Positions 1 to 7,600 of a DNA stretch of 64,000 nucleotides are shown piece by piece (positions within the stretch are counted from its first letter, which is position 1; every line of letters starts with the position of its first letter). Below the pieces are notes generated by a model. That model saw only the letters and a program-made list of their open reading frames with translations. It did no database searches and had not been told where the DNA came from. The DNA lies in contig OZ245010.1 in NCBI GenBank assembly GCA_965223735.1, positions 1,426,001 to 1,490,000 on the forward strand, given 5' to 3'. This DNA is from CAYFZO01 sp965223735. Lineage in GTDB: Bacteria; Pseudomonadota; Gammaproteobacteria; Poriferisulfidales; Oxydemutatoraceae. Made by a program: the position numbers and the translations under genes.

Positions 1-896
1 AGTTTAGTTCGGTAAGTAATTAGACTAACAAAATTTTCCCTCCCGAAGACCTCATCCATCACGCTTCGCACCAAATGTACATTCTCATCCGAGATCTGTA
101 CAAAACAGGAACCGGATCCGGTCAATAATTCACGCGCGAGCAACAACCGGTCGCGCATGTAAGTCAGCCACGAGTGAATGCCCAACTCCCAGGTGTCCCG
201 ATATGCCTGCACCATCTCCGGTTCGCGGCTGATGCTGCCGTCATCGCCGTCCTGCACGTTGCGCTTGCGCACAAAGGGCTGAAAGTTGCTGCCGAATTTG
301 ACGCCGTAAGGCGGATCCATATAAACCATCTGCACTTGTCCGCCCAGATTTTCATACTCCAGTAACGAGTTCATCACTTGCAGCGAGTCGCCCAATATCA
401 TGCGGTTTTGCCAACCGTTCAAATGCTCGTATGCCCCGCGGATTTTTTCGCCGATGGTTTTTTCACCTTCGCCGAACAGATCCAGCGTCATGTTCCGGTC
501 GCGCTTGTGTCGCTTCAGAGTTTCCAGCACCGCTTGGGTGGAAAGCCGTTCGTGCACGAACAACGGTAAAGTGGGCACGGAAAAGCTGCCGTGTTCGGCT
601 TTGCCCGCCCAATTCAAGAAAGGTTTGGACAGGTTTTTTAATTCTTCTGCCGCATGTTGCGCTTGCCCCAAGTTATCGCTGCTGATGATCTCATCAATGA
701 GGCGTTCACCCTCGCCGCGGGTTTCCGCCTCATCCCAGGCAAGTTCCGGCGACAGCGAAGAATCGTAGCGATAGTTCTTGGGTGGTTTTCCCTTGGTGGC
801 CGGGAAGACATCCTGCGCTCCGCTTTCGGGACGTAGCAGTGCTTTCTTGTCATCGTGACGATAGTCACGAGGTTTGGAAGAGGGTTTTCGAGGCAT
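1..896 (-). CDS. Site-specific DNA methyltransferase (type III Mod-like), 5' part only
   Basis: This gene reads leftward off the window edge; about 298 residues are visible from an ATG at 894-896. The visible part carries the adenine methyltransferase motif DPPYGVKFGSNFQP, preceded by MILGDSLQVMNSL and followed by SCFVQISDENVHLVRSVMDE. That arrangement is typical of beta-class DNA methyltransferases such as type III Mod subunits and solitary relatives. The reaction is transfer of a methyl group from S-adenosylmethionine to adenine in DNA. The AdoMet-binding FxGxG motif should lie beyond the edge. The neighbours are leftward FRG and ATPase genes, so a defence role is likely. A res-type partner may lie to the left but cannot be seen. 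The family is clear; the type III assignment is inferred. Confidence 0.82.
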   Translation of the reverse strand, partial: MPRKPSSKPRDYRHDDKKALLRPESGAQDVFPATKGKPPKNYRYDSSLSPELAWDEAETRGEGERLIDEIISSDNLGQAQHAAEELKNLSKPFLNWAGKAEHGSFSVPTLPLFVHERLSTQAVLETLKRHKRDRNMTLDLFGEGEKTIGEKIRGAYEHLNGWQNRMILGDSLQVMNSLLEYENLGGQVQMVYMDPPYGVKFGSNFQPFVRKRNVQDGDDGSISREPEMVQAYRDTWELGIHSWLTYMRDRLLLARELLTGSGSCFVQISDENVHLVRSVMDEVFGRENFVSLITYRTK

Positions 897-972
897 AAGG
901 GGATTTTACGCAATCCTGCTTTCAATTACACCAAATTGCGGCGTCGGGGGTATTTTTCTTTGGCCGCTGTAA

Positions 973-1287
973 TTAAGAAATGGTATCTATATTGCCGATA
1001 TATCCCAGTTCCTGCGCTTTAGCGAAATCAGCTTCGGCTTTTTCATGTTCTCCTAGTGCTTGGTAGGCAAGCCCGCGGGTATAGTGTGTATGAGCAAGAT
1101 TGGGATCAAGTTTAATTGCCTCGTTGAAATCTTCAATCGCCTCTGAATGTCTGCCTAATTGATGTTTTGCGAAACCCCGGTTGCTATAGGCCAAAGAATG
1201 GCTGGGATTAATCTCAACACTCCTATCATAATTCTCAATGGCTAATTCATAATTTTTGCTTTTGAAAAAGACGATTGCCTTCTTCAA
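973..1287 (-). CDS. TPR-repeat segment, downstream part of the split FRG-TPR gene
   Basis: These 104 codons encode about two and a half tetratricopeptide repeats, for example YELAIENYDRSVEINPSHS, AYSNRGFAKHQLGRHSEAI and HYTRGLAYQALGEHEKAE. TPRs are helical protein-binding scaffolds. The reading frame overlaps the end of the FRG-domain gene. The FRG frame ends with YFEEGNRLFQKQKL, and this frame supplies FKSKNYELAIENYD, which completes a TPR helix. Removing one T from a T5 run (complement of 1265-1269) fuses the two frames into one protein of about 360 residues. So this is probably the C-terminal half of one gene, not an independent protein. The apparent ATG start lies inside the overlap. Confidence 0.6.
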   Translation of the reverse strand: MKKAIVFFKSKNYELAIENYDRSVEINPSHSLAYSNRGFAKHQLGRHSEAIEDFNEAIKLDPNLAHTHYTRGLAYQALGEHEKAEADFAKAQELGYIGNIDTIS

Positions 1288-2047
1288 AATATCTTAAGGC
1301 ACTAGATGGAATAGGTGGCGTGGGCGATGTGGATAACGCAGGTGGAGTAGGCAACTCACGTAATTCTTCATCCTGATTATTAGCTATCGCAAAGCCAACG
1401 AGATCTCGGAAGATGGTCCTTTTTTCCAGCCCGTAGAACAGTTTCAACCCTTGTAAGACATCCTTTTTATCTCCTTCCTCTATTGTTACTTCCTCATAGG
1501 CACTTTTGGGTATGGAATTAGCAGAGAAAATAAAACAACTGCTTTGAGAAACAACTCGATTGTTTTGTACAGAAGGTGGCCAGTAACAAATATCTGGCTG
1601 TTTATATCCCTGTGTTTTTTGTCCTCTAACTTGTCCCGACGTCGGCATCAAAATATCCCTTATGCTTGTAACATTCTTGCCAACCTGTCTGAAAGTGTTA
1701 ATGTCGCTGTAATTCATAACAAAGACTTTGCCACTTTTCCGGTTTTCATTGCTTTCACTGCTGGATGCACAGGCAAACCAAAGAGCAATATGAAAATTAT
1801 GAGTGAAGTCAAGTAGACAAGTGGCCGCTTGGTTGTGCTGCAACTCTGCAAGCAGTTCCAAGTCGTCGAGTTTCTCTCCATCTTTTCTCCCATGGCCTTC
1901 AGCTCTGGCAGGATCAATTAACTCTCTTTCAAGATAATCAACTAATACACTGGGTGTAATTGGATCAGTCCCCTGTTTGCTTTTTACACGTCGCTCGGCA
2001 CTACTTTCAAGCGCCCAATTTCCATTTGCCTGCCCCCGAAAAATCAA
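1247..2047 (-). CDS. FRG domain protein, N-terminal part of the split FRG-TPR gene
   Basis: The protein begins with FRGQANGNWALESSAERR, the hallmark of the FRG domain (named for its FRG motif, of unproven biochemical function and often found in phage-defence and toxin-like proteins). The middle has LQHNQAATCLLDFTHNFHIALWFAC, the second conserved FRG block, which usually reads QH..PT.LLDWT.....ALYFA. A Pro/Thr/Ser-rich linker leads into the first TPR helix, where the frame is lost (see the TPR entry). The only start I can find is a TTG at 2045-2047, very close to the FRG motif. An in-frame TGA lies a little upstream, so the N-terminus may also be truncated. It sits between a DUF4143 ATPase and a DNA methyltransferase, all leftward. 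Confidence 0.68.
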   Translation of the reverse strand: MIFRGQANGNWALESSAERRVKSKQGTDPITPSVLVDYLERELIDPARAEGHGRKDGEKLDDLELLAELQHNQAATCLLDFTHNFHIALWFACASSSESNENRKSGKVFVMNYSDINTFRQVGKNVTSIRDILMPTSGQVRGQKTQGYKQPDICYWPPSVQNNRVVSQSSCFIFSANSIPKSAYEEVTIEEGDKKDVLQGLKLFYGLEKRTIFRDLVGFAIANNQDEELRELPTPPALSTSPTPPIPSSALRYFEEGNRLFQKQKL

Positions 2048-2220
2048 GGGATTATTTCTATTGACCGTTTCCGTCGGCTTTTTTCATGCCTCACAGTGGT
2101 CTCCATCCACTTTGCCGGGCCATTTTCACTATCCGGCATCTTGCGCCTCGACTTTTAACTTTTCAGGTTGTCGAGCCGGCCGTCATGGGGCATCAGCAAG
2201 CCCGATCTGCCGGATGCACT

Positions 2221-3399
2221 TTACATGCGGCTGATCCGGGCTTTCTCCGGCAGGGAGGTGCTTTGCAATCGCAATAAGTCCTTAAGCGTACACACGGTAT
2301 ATACTTTTTTATTCCGGCGGATGCGGTGGGCGTCCTTCAAGCGAGGGACAACAATATAGTTGTCGCCTCGCGGGTACAAGGCACGGAATGTCTCGACGGG
2401 TATGGTATTGAGCTTGTCAGGGTTGATCTTGCACTCTATTGCGTCTATCCGGCCACGGGTACGCCGGACCACAAAATCCACCTCGCGGCGTGTCTTGTCC
2501 TGCCAATAGAAAATGTCTTGGTCCGCATGTCCAAAACGCAAGGTGTCGAGTACTAGGTGCTCCCACAGCAGGCCGCGGTCGTCTTCCCTGATGCTGTCCC
2601 AGCCCTTTTCAAAGGTGACGAACCCGGTGTCGAAGGCATAGCATTTCGGTCGCCTGACTATCTCGCGCCTGCCTCCGCCGTGAAAGGGTTGCAGCAGATG
2701 CACCGCGTGGGCGATCTGCATGGCTTCGACATGAGACTTGACGGTAGGACGGCTCATCTCACTCAGATTCGCCAGTTGGCTGTAGTCCAATTGTCCGCCG
2801 CTTTGGCGTAGCAGGAGCCGGAACAAAGACAGAAATCTTTGGCGATCGCGTACCCTGAACAGTTCAAGAATGTCCCGTGCATAGAAGCTGTCGATCCATT
2901 CATTGAAGAAGGCATGGTCCTTGCTTGCAGCCAGCAACGGCTCAGGCAGGCCGCCGTGCAGCAAGCGGCGGTCAAAGTCACGGATGCCGAATTCGTTTTC
3001 ACACTCTTCCCACAATACCGGGCACAGGTGGATGGATTGCTTGCGCCCGGTCAGGGCGTCCCGAAACTTGCGAGTGGCCGCCAGAGTGGAGGAGCCGGTT
3101 GCCAGAATTTGCAACTGAGGGTGCTCGTCCGCGGCGATTTTCAGCAGTCGGCTTGGGTCGTTGAGGCGATGCACTTCGTCAAGGATCAATGTCTGGTCAG
3201 GGGCTTGGTCGCTAAGAAACAGTTCCGGGTCTTCCAGGGTTCTCTGCACGGAAGGCAGGTCGCAGTTCATGTAGTGCGCGCCGGGCAGCATCTGGGCTAG
3301 GGTTGTTTTCCCTGCCCGACGTACGCCGGAAAGCCAGATGAGGGAACGGCGAGACCACATCTCCTGGAGCCGTTCCAACCAGATTTTCCGTTTAATCAT
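2221..3399 (-). CDS. AAA ATPase with DUF4143 (AAA_14 family)
   Basis: A 392-residue protein with Walker A SGVRRAGKTTLAQ near residue 25 and Walker B TLILDEVHRL near residue 71. A C-terminal DUF4143 region contains a nuclease-fold-like REVDFVV...IDAIECK signature. The family is widespread, often duplicated and patchily distributed; its biochemical role is not established. A predicted winged-helix stretch (YSQLANLSEMSRPTVKSHVEAM) lies in the middle. The ATG is 4 bp from a perfect 14-bp palindrome (3404-3437), so expression may be controlled by an operator or an mRNA hairpin. The 264-bp tandem repeat lies further upstream. A second, divergent member is at 51601-52881 and a broken one near 53900. 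Confidence 0.85.
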   Translation of the reverse strand: MIKRKIWLERLQEMWSRRSLIWLSGVRRAGKTTLAQMLPGAHYMNCDLPSVQRTLEDPELFLSDQAPDQTLILDEVHRLNDPSRLLKIAADEHPQLQILATGSSTLAATRKFRDALTGRKQSIHLCPVLWEECENEFGIRDFDRRLLHGGLPEPLLAASKDHAFFNEWIDSFYARDILELFRVRDRQRFLSLFRLLLRQSGGQLDYSQLANLSEMSRPTVKSHVEAMQIAHAVHLLQPFHGGGRREIVRRPKCYAFDTGFVTFEKGWDSIREDDRGLLWEHLVLDTLRFGHADQDIFYWQDKTRREVDFVVRRTRGRIDAIECKINPDKLNTIPVETFRALYPRGDNYIVVPRLKDAHRIRRNKKVYTVCTLKDLLRLQSTSLPEKARISRM

Positions 3400-3403
3400 A
3401 TCT

Positions 3404-3437
3404 ATACTTTACATTTATCCGTCTAAATGTAAAGTAT
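3404..3437. promoter_or_regulatory. Perfect AT-rich palindrome beside the DUF4143 ATPase start
   Basis: ATACTTTACATTTA and its exact reverse complement flank a 6-base centre (TCCGTC). The palindrome begins 4 bp upstream of the ATPase start codon. It could be an operator or a hairpin in the 5' end of the message that hides the ribosome site. A comparable palindrome sits at the same place before the second DUF4143 ATPase (52890-52925). Confidence 0.6.
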
Positions 3438-3479
3438 CTATGCCGGGGTATAGGTTGACCGGGCTGACCGGAGCCGCCA

Positions 3480-4045
3480 GCGGCCGGTCATGCCGACGCT
3501 TGGGGGGCACAGAGTGTTGTATTGGTCTTGGCATTAGTTGCTGCTATTCGTGCCGATGCCTGGGGGGCACCGAGGCTGATCAATAACAGCGTCAGCGTCA
3601 CTGGTGGGGGCATACAGGGGTCATGCCAACGCTTGGGGGGCACAGAACGTTGTATTGGTCTTGGCATTAGTTGCTGCTATTCGTGCCGATGCCTGGGGGG
3701 CGCCGAGGCTGATCAACTCATCTCTGAAATTTGCCGTTGCAACCTTGCGGGTCATGCCAACGCTTGGGGGGCACAGAGCGTTGTATTGGTCTTGGCATTA
3801 GTTGCTGCTATTCGTGCCGATGCCTGGGGGGCACCGAGGCTGATCAATAACAGCGTCAGCGTCACTGGTGGGGGCATACAGGGGTCATGCCAACGCTTGG
3901 GGGGCACAGAACGTTGTATTGGTCTTGGCATTAGTTGCTGCTATTCGTGCCGATGCCTGGGGGGCGCCGAGGCTGATCAACTCATCTCTGAAATTTGCCG
4001 TTGCAACCTTGCGGGTCATGCTGACGCTTGGGAAGCACCGAGGCT
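3480..4045. repeat. Two-state tandem repeat array, 264-bp period
   Basis: A GC-rich core reading TGCCRAYGCYTGGGGGGCAC occurs about nine times between 3491 and 4040, every 62-72 bp. The sequence between cores follows a strict pattern. One linker (with TTGGTCTTGGCATTAGTTGC) is constant, and the alternate linker switches between two forms (with CAGCGTCAGCGTCACTGG or with CTCATCTCTGAAATTTGCCG). The start points 3488, 3621, 3752, 3885 and 4016 give alternating 133- and 131-bp steps, hence a 264-bp higher-order unit present twice plus partial copies. The last core (4019-4040) is degenerate. It fills the gap between the ATPase promoter and the 3' end of suhB. No gene is convincing here. Confidence 0.85.
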
Positions 4046-4093
4046 AATCAGGCTGCCTTGAACGTGCCGATCAGGGCATGCAAACTCCATCTG

Positions 4094-4891
4094 CTACGTC
4101 TTGTCACCTGCCGCCTGGATCCTCTCAAGCATCTTCTTCAACAGCGTCGGGTTTGCCGCCAGCGTGTTTCCGGATTGCATGTGATCGCGCCCCCCATCGA
4201 GATCGCCGACGATGCCGCCCGCTTCCTGCACCATCAGTGCGCCCGCGGCGATGTCCCAGGGGTTCAGGTCAAACTCCCAGAACCCGTCGAGACGCCCCGC
4301 CGCCACGTATGCGAGATCGAGAGAGGCGGCACCGGCGCGGCGGATGCCCGCGGTATTGCGGATCAGGCTTTGCAGCACGCGCAGGTACTGCTCGAGGTCG
4401 CGATCTGAGCTGTACGGGACACCGGTGCCGAGCAGCGCGCCTTCAAGATTGCGCCGTTCGGCGACGCGGATGCGCCGGTTGTTCAGCAGCGCGCCTTCGC
4501 CTCTGATCGCCTTGAACAGCTCGTTCTTGCACGGGTCGTAGATCACGCCGACCAGCAGCGTGTCCTTTTTTGCAAGCGCGATGGACGCGGCGAAGTGCGG
4601 GATCTCGTGCAGGAAGTTGGTAGTGCCGTCGAGCGGATCGACGATCCAGCGGTGTTCACTGTCGGCGTTGCCGGTGAGGCCGCTTTCTTCGGCCAGCACT
4701 GCGTGGTCCGGGTAGGCCTTGTGCAGGTGGTGCAGGATTTCGCGTTCGCAGGAGAGGTCTATCTCCGAGACAAAGTCGTTGGCGTGCTTGGCGTGCACCG
4801 TGAGCGTGTCGAGGCGCTTTACGCCGCGCAGCATCAGGCGCCCCGCGGCGACGGCGGCTTTTTCCGCAATGTTGGCGTAGGCGGACAGCAA
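4094..4891 (-). CDS. suhB: Inositol-1-monophosphatase SuhB
   Basis: A 265-residue member of the Mg2+-dependent inositol monophosphatase family. The metal-binding motifs are visible: an EES acid pair in HAVLAEESGL, WIVDPLDGTTNF, and the C-terminal WDIAAGALMVQEAGG. It hydrolyses myo-inositol-1-phosphate. In enterobacteria SuhB also joins the rRNA antitermination complex, so a ribosome-biogenesis role is likely. It is divergent from trmJ, the usual gammaproteobacterial arrangement. The ATG at 4891 gives the expected N-terminus (MLSAYANIAEKAAVAAG). Confidence 0.95.
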   Translation of the reverse strand: MLSAYANIAEKAAVAAGRLMLRGVKRLDTLTVHAKHANDFVSEIDLSCEREILHHLHKAYPDHAVLAEESGLTGNADSEHRWIVDPLDGTTNFLHEIPHFAASIALAKKDTLLVGVIYDPCKNELFKAIRGEGALLNNRRIRVAERRNLEGALLGTGVPYSSDRDLEQYLRVLQSLIRNTAGIRRAGAASLDLAYVAAGRLDGFWEFDLNPWDIAAGALMVQEAGGIVGDLDGGRDHMQSGNTLAANPTLLKKMLERIQAAGDKT

Positions 4892-4960
4892 GGCGTTTTT
4901 CAGGAACCGGTGAGTCGGCGGTCAGGGTTGACGTTGGGAATAATACATTACGTATGGACG

Positions 4961-5190
4961 CGGCGCACTGTATCCGTTTCATGCTTCACAGGTGGGCTTC
5001 GGGCAGGGGTCGTGGATGACAGGCTCGACGAAAGGCGGTGCGCCGTATCTGTGGTTCTGCGCACGAACGAGCTGCCGTGTACAGGCGACATGGTGCGCCG
5101 TGTCCGTTTCATGCTTCACAGGCGGGCTTCGGGCAGGGGTCGTGGACGACAGACCCGACGAAAGGTGGTCGCTGTATCTGTTTCACGGTT
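4961..5190. repeat. 130-bp direct repeat between suhB and trmJ
   Basis: The block containing GTTTCATGCTTCACAGG, then GGGCTTCGGGCAGGGGTCG, then GACGAAAGG occurs at about 4977-5038 and again at about 5107-5168. The offset is 130 bp, with only scattered transitions between copies. Read on the minus strand, both copies encode a C-terminal peptide ending near HDPCPKPxCEA, and the second joins a TnpB-like tail. It probably derives from duplication of a transposon end. Confidence 0.75.
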
Positions 5191-5258
5191 CGCAGGCCGG
5201 GCAACCCCGCCGCTCCTGTATGCAGCCGTCCCGCTCCGGGAGGCCGGTTCAACATTGT
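5116..5258 (-). pseudogene. Possible TnpB (IS605-type) C-terminal tail remnant
   Basis: On the minus strand this stretch translates as VEPASRSGTAAYRSGG, then VARPANRETDTATTFRR. It resembles the variable tail that follows the last RuvC motif in IS605-family TnpB proteins. It also parallels, residue by residue, the tail of the clearer remnant at 38385-38560 (PASGNGVAGRGGGVTRPVKS). No catalytic motif survives here. The identification rests on similarity of tails only, so it is tentative. Confidence 0.35.
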
Positions 5259-5343
5259 TCACTTCATGTTGAATTATAGTCTTTCTGGCGTGTGTTAAAT
5301 GTTGTTGTCCGTTATTTTAATGCGTCTTCCCTATAATGAATGG

Positions 5344-6123
5344 ATGACGGATGAAATGAAAACCGCCGCCGTGTCCGTGCACTTCGTTCTGGTTGAGCCG
5401 ACGCATCCGGGAAACATCGGTGGCGCCGCGCGCGCGATCAAGACCATGGGGTTTGAGTGGCTGCATCTGGTCAATCCGCGGCGCTTTCCCTCGGACGAAG
5501 CGACGATGATGGCGGTTGGGGCCGACGACGTGCTCGCGCGCGCCTCATCGGCGGCGTCGCTCGCCGAGGCGGTGGTCGATTGCAATCTGGTGGTCGGTGC
5601 GAGCGCGCGGTTGCGGCATATACGGTGGCCGGTGTTGTCGCCTGAGGCGGCGGCTGTGAAGCTGATCGAGTTTGCGGCGCGCGGGTCGGTCGCAGTGGTG
5701 TTCGGACGCGAGAGTTCAGGACTCAGCAACGAGGAGATGGATCTGTGCCATTACCTCGTGCACATTCCCTGCAATCCGCAGTTCAGTTCATTGAATCTGG
5801 TGTCGGCGGTGCAGGTGCTCGCTTACGAGATCAGGCAATGCGCGGTCTCCGGCGCGACGGCGTACGGCAGCGGTGGTGCACCGCCTGAGAAAGGCCCTGA
5901 TATGCCGGCGTCTTCCGGCGAAGTCGAGGGATTTTACGACCACCTCGAGCGCGCCTTGGGAACAACGTGCTTCTTTGCTGACCGTCAATCGCAATCGCTG
6001 ATGCGCCGTTTGCGCAAGCTGTTCAACCGCACCCATCTGAGCCGCCGCGAAGTCAACATCCTGCGCGGCGTGCTCAGCGCATTCGAGCGCGGGCCGGTGG
6101 ACGATGACCGCGATGGCCGTTGA
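5344..6123 (+). CDS. trmJ: tRNA (cytidine/uridine-2'-O-)-methyltransferase TrmJ
   Basis: A SPOUT-family tRNA 2'-O-methyltransferase acting on position 32 of several tRNAs. The N-terminus reads VHFVLVEPTHPGNIGGAARAIKTMG, the signature of this family. The knot region has VAVVFGRESSGLSNEE and CNPQFSSLNLVSAVQVLAYE. Starts at 5299, 5344 and 5356 share the frame. I prefer 5344 (MTDEMKTAAVS), since the family normally begins just before VHFVLVEP. The product is about 259 residues. It is normally followed directly by iscR; here a restriction-modification pair has entered between them. Confidence 0.93.
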   Translation: MTDEMKTAAVSVHFVLVEPTHPGNIGGAARAIKTMGFEWLHLVNPRRFPSDEATMMAVGADDVLARASSAASLAEAVVDCNLVVGASARLRHIRWPVLSPEAAAVKLIEFAARGSVAVVFGRESSGLSNEEMDLCHYLVHIPCNPQFSSLNLVSAVQVLAYEIRQCAVSGATAYGSGGAPPEKGPDMPASSGEVEGFYDHLERALGTTCFFADRQSQSLMRRLRKLFNRTHLSRREVNILRGVLSAFERGPVDDDRDGR

Positions 6124-6315
6124 AGCGTTTTATAAAGTTGCCGTTACTCAGTAAAGCGGGAATGAAAGCAGGTGGAAATCACTTGGTCTTTTTCTCGAAA
6201 TGATCACGGATCAATTTTTAACGTATTCAGGGTCTTCCTTTTGTACTTTCGCAACCGGCGTATTTAGGCACTCGATGCTGGCGACCATTCACGCCAATGC
6301 CGGGTGTGTGGGGCA

Positions 6316-6342
6316 CGGCTGCGGTCATGCAGCCGAGTTTTT
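6316..6342 (+). terminator. Possible rho-independent terminator downstream of trmJ
   Basis: CGGCTGC and GCAGCCG form a 7-bp stem with a 6-base loop (6316-6335), followed by AGTTTTTG. It lies about 190 bp past the trmJ stop. The rest of 6124-6529 shows no gene I can support; it becomes AT-richer toward the restriction genes. Confidence 0.4.
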
Positions 6343-6529
6343 GTAGCAAGGCCGGAAACATATAGGATTCATGGTTTGATTCAAGTGACGGCCAAAATAC
6401 ACCATGCCTTATCGTCACTATCTCTTGTAAAATGGTTGCTCACCGGCCATCTGGAGCGTCAAAAGTGGTGAGTCTGTGCAAGGCTTTGCTCCGTCTCTGT
6501 TCACCTGACGTTTTTTCTTGAGAAATATT

Positions 6530-7600
6530 ATGAATACAAAGATGTATAAGGATGAGATACAGGAGCTGATAGCTAATTCTCCGCTTATGGTGGACACGAA
6601 TATACAATTGCAAGGTCGGCCACCTACAATGGCCAGTTCGGAATTTTTGATCAATAAAGAACAGGGTGACTGGGCTGAAAAAGTCGTTTTTAAGGCGATA
6701 AATGAGAATTTGGAAGAATATATTGCTGTTAAGTATGGTCGTTCTGACTCTATTGCGGCAGGGGATGATGGTTTCGAGGATTTTTATGGTAATTACCAAC
6801 GCGAGTTAAACACAGTAGGTAAAAAGCCTGATCTTTTGATTTTTAACAAGTCAGATTTCATTAATGACGAGATTGATATCAATGATGAAAACCATGTAAG
6901 GAGGGCAATAGCCGCACTTGAAGTGAGATCAAGTTCTTTTCTGATAGAAAAATATAATGATTTTATGTTCCGGCGTCAGGAAAGGGCGACTTCTGAATGT
7001 GCCAGTTTGAGAGACGCGATTTTTGAAGAGCCTTATCGCTCACTTCTTGAACGAAAAAATGTGAATATCTTTCGAATGCTAGAGAGGGCGACTATAGATA
7101 CTTTTAAAGATTTGGATTTCAGATTGCCAGCTTGGTCTCTCACGCAGGAACTCAGAGAGCTTAAAGATTTGTTGAAAGAGTTAAAAGCCAACATAAAAAC
7201 TCTTCACAAAAAGGATTATTTGAGCATAACTCCTAAGATGGAAGACGTAGCACTGGTTAACAGGTGGATACAAAGATTCAATGTAAGACATTATTACCTA
7301 CAGGTTTTTTTTGATAAGGCATATCTAATTTCATTTAAGGATATTCTGGTACTGGTTTCTGATGATGAAAATGAAGAAACTTATTTTTCGATTGAATCGG
7401 ACGTTAAAAATCAGCAAAAAACAGCTATCAAGGTCAACGTGAAGGTCGGGAAGGAAATTTTGGGTAGAATTGACATGCCTGATCACTCGTCATCAATGAA
7501 AGAGCTTGATCGTGGCAGGTTGCTTTTCTACGTTACTTTTGAGGGTGGAAGAGGTTATTTGGACGAAAAAGTATTTATGCGGGAAATTATCAATGCATGA
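6530..7600 (+). CDS. Type II restriction endonuclease, AccI-like
   Basis: A protein of about 356 residues that should cut unmethylated DNA at the site protected by the methyltransferase encoded next to it. A PD-(D/E)XK-like core is visible: KKPDLLIF (Asp near residue 101) and AALEVRSSSF (Glu near 131), with Arg in place of the usual Lys. The overall sequence, including DGFEDFYGNYQRELNTVGK, recalls the AccI family as I remember it, which would imply a GTMKAC-like target. That specificity is inference. An upstream in-frame TTG at 6518 is possible, but the ATG at 6530 is the simpler start. The gene is distinctly AT-rich compared with trmJ and iscR, which suggests transfer. It overlaps the methyltransferase gene by 8 bp. 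Confidence 0.72.
   Translation: MNTKMYKDEIQELIANSPLMVDTNIQLQGRPPTMASSEFLINKEQGDWAEKVVFKAINENLEEYIAVKYGRSDSIAAGDDGFEDFYGNYQRELNTVGKKPDLLIFNKSDFINDEIDINDENHVRRAIAALEVRSSSFLIEKYNDFMFRRQERATSECASLRDAIFEEPYRSLLERKNVNIFRMLERATIDTFKDLDFRLPAWSLTQELRELKDLLKELKANIKTLHKKDYLSITPKMEDVALVNRWIQRFNVRHYYLQVFFDKAYLISFKDILVLVSDDENEETYFSIESDVKNQQKTAIKVNVKVGKEILGRIDMPDHSSSMKELDRGRLLFYVTFEGGRGYLDEKVFMREIINA

Noticed and set aside
3480..4045. A second CRISPR array, suggested by the regular 62-72 bp spacing of a GC-rich core
   Set aside because: The sequences between cores are not unique; they recur in a fixed order, so this is a tandem duplication. The core also varies and no cas genes are adjacent.
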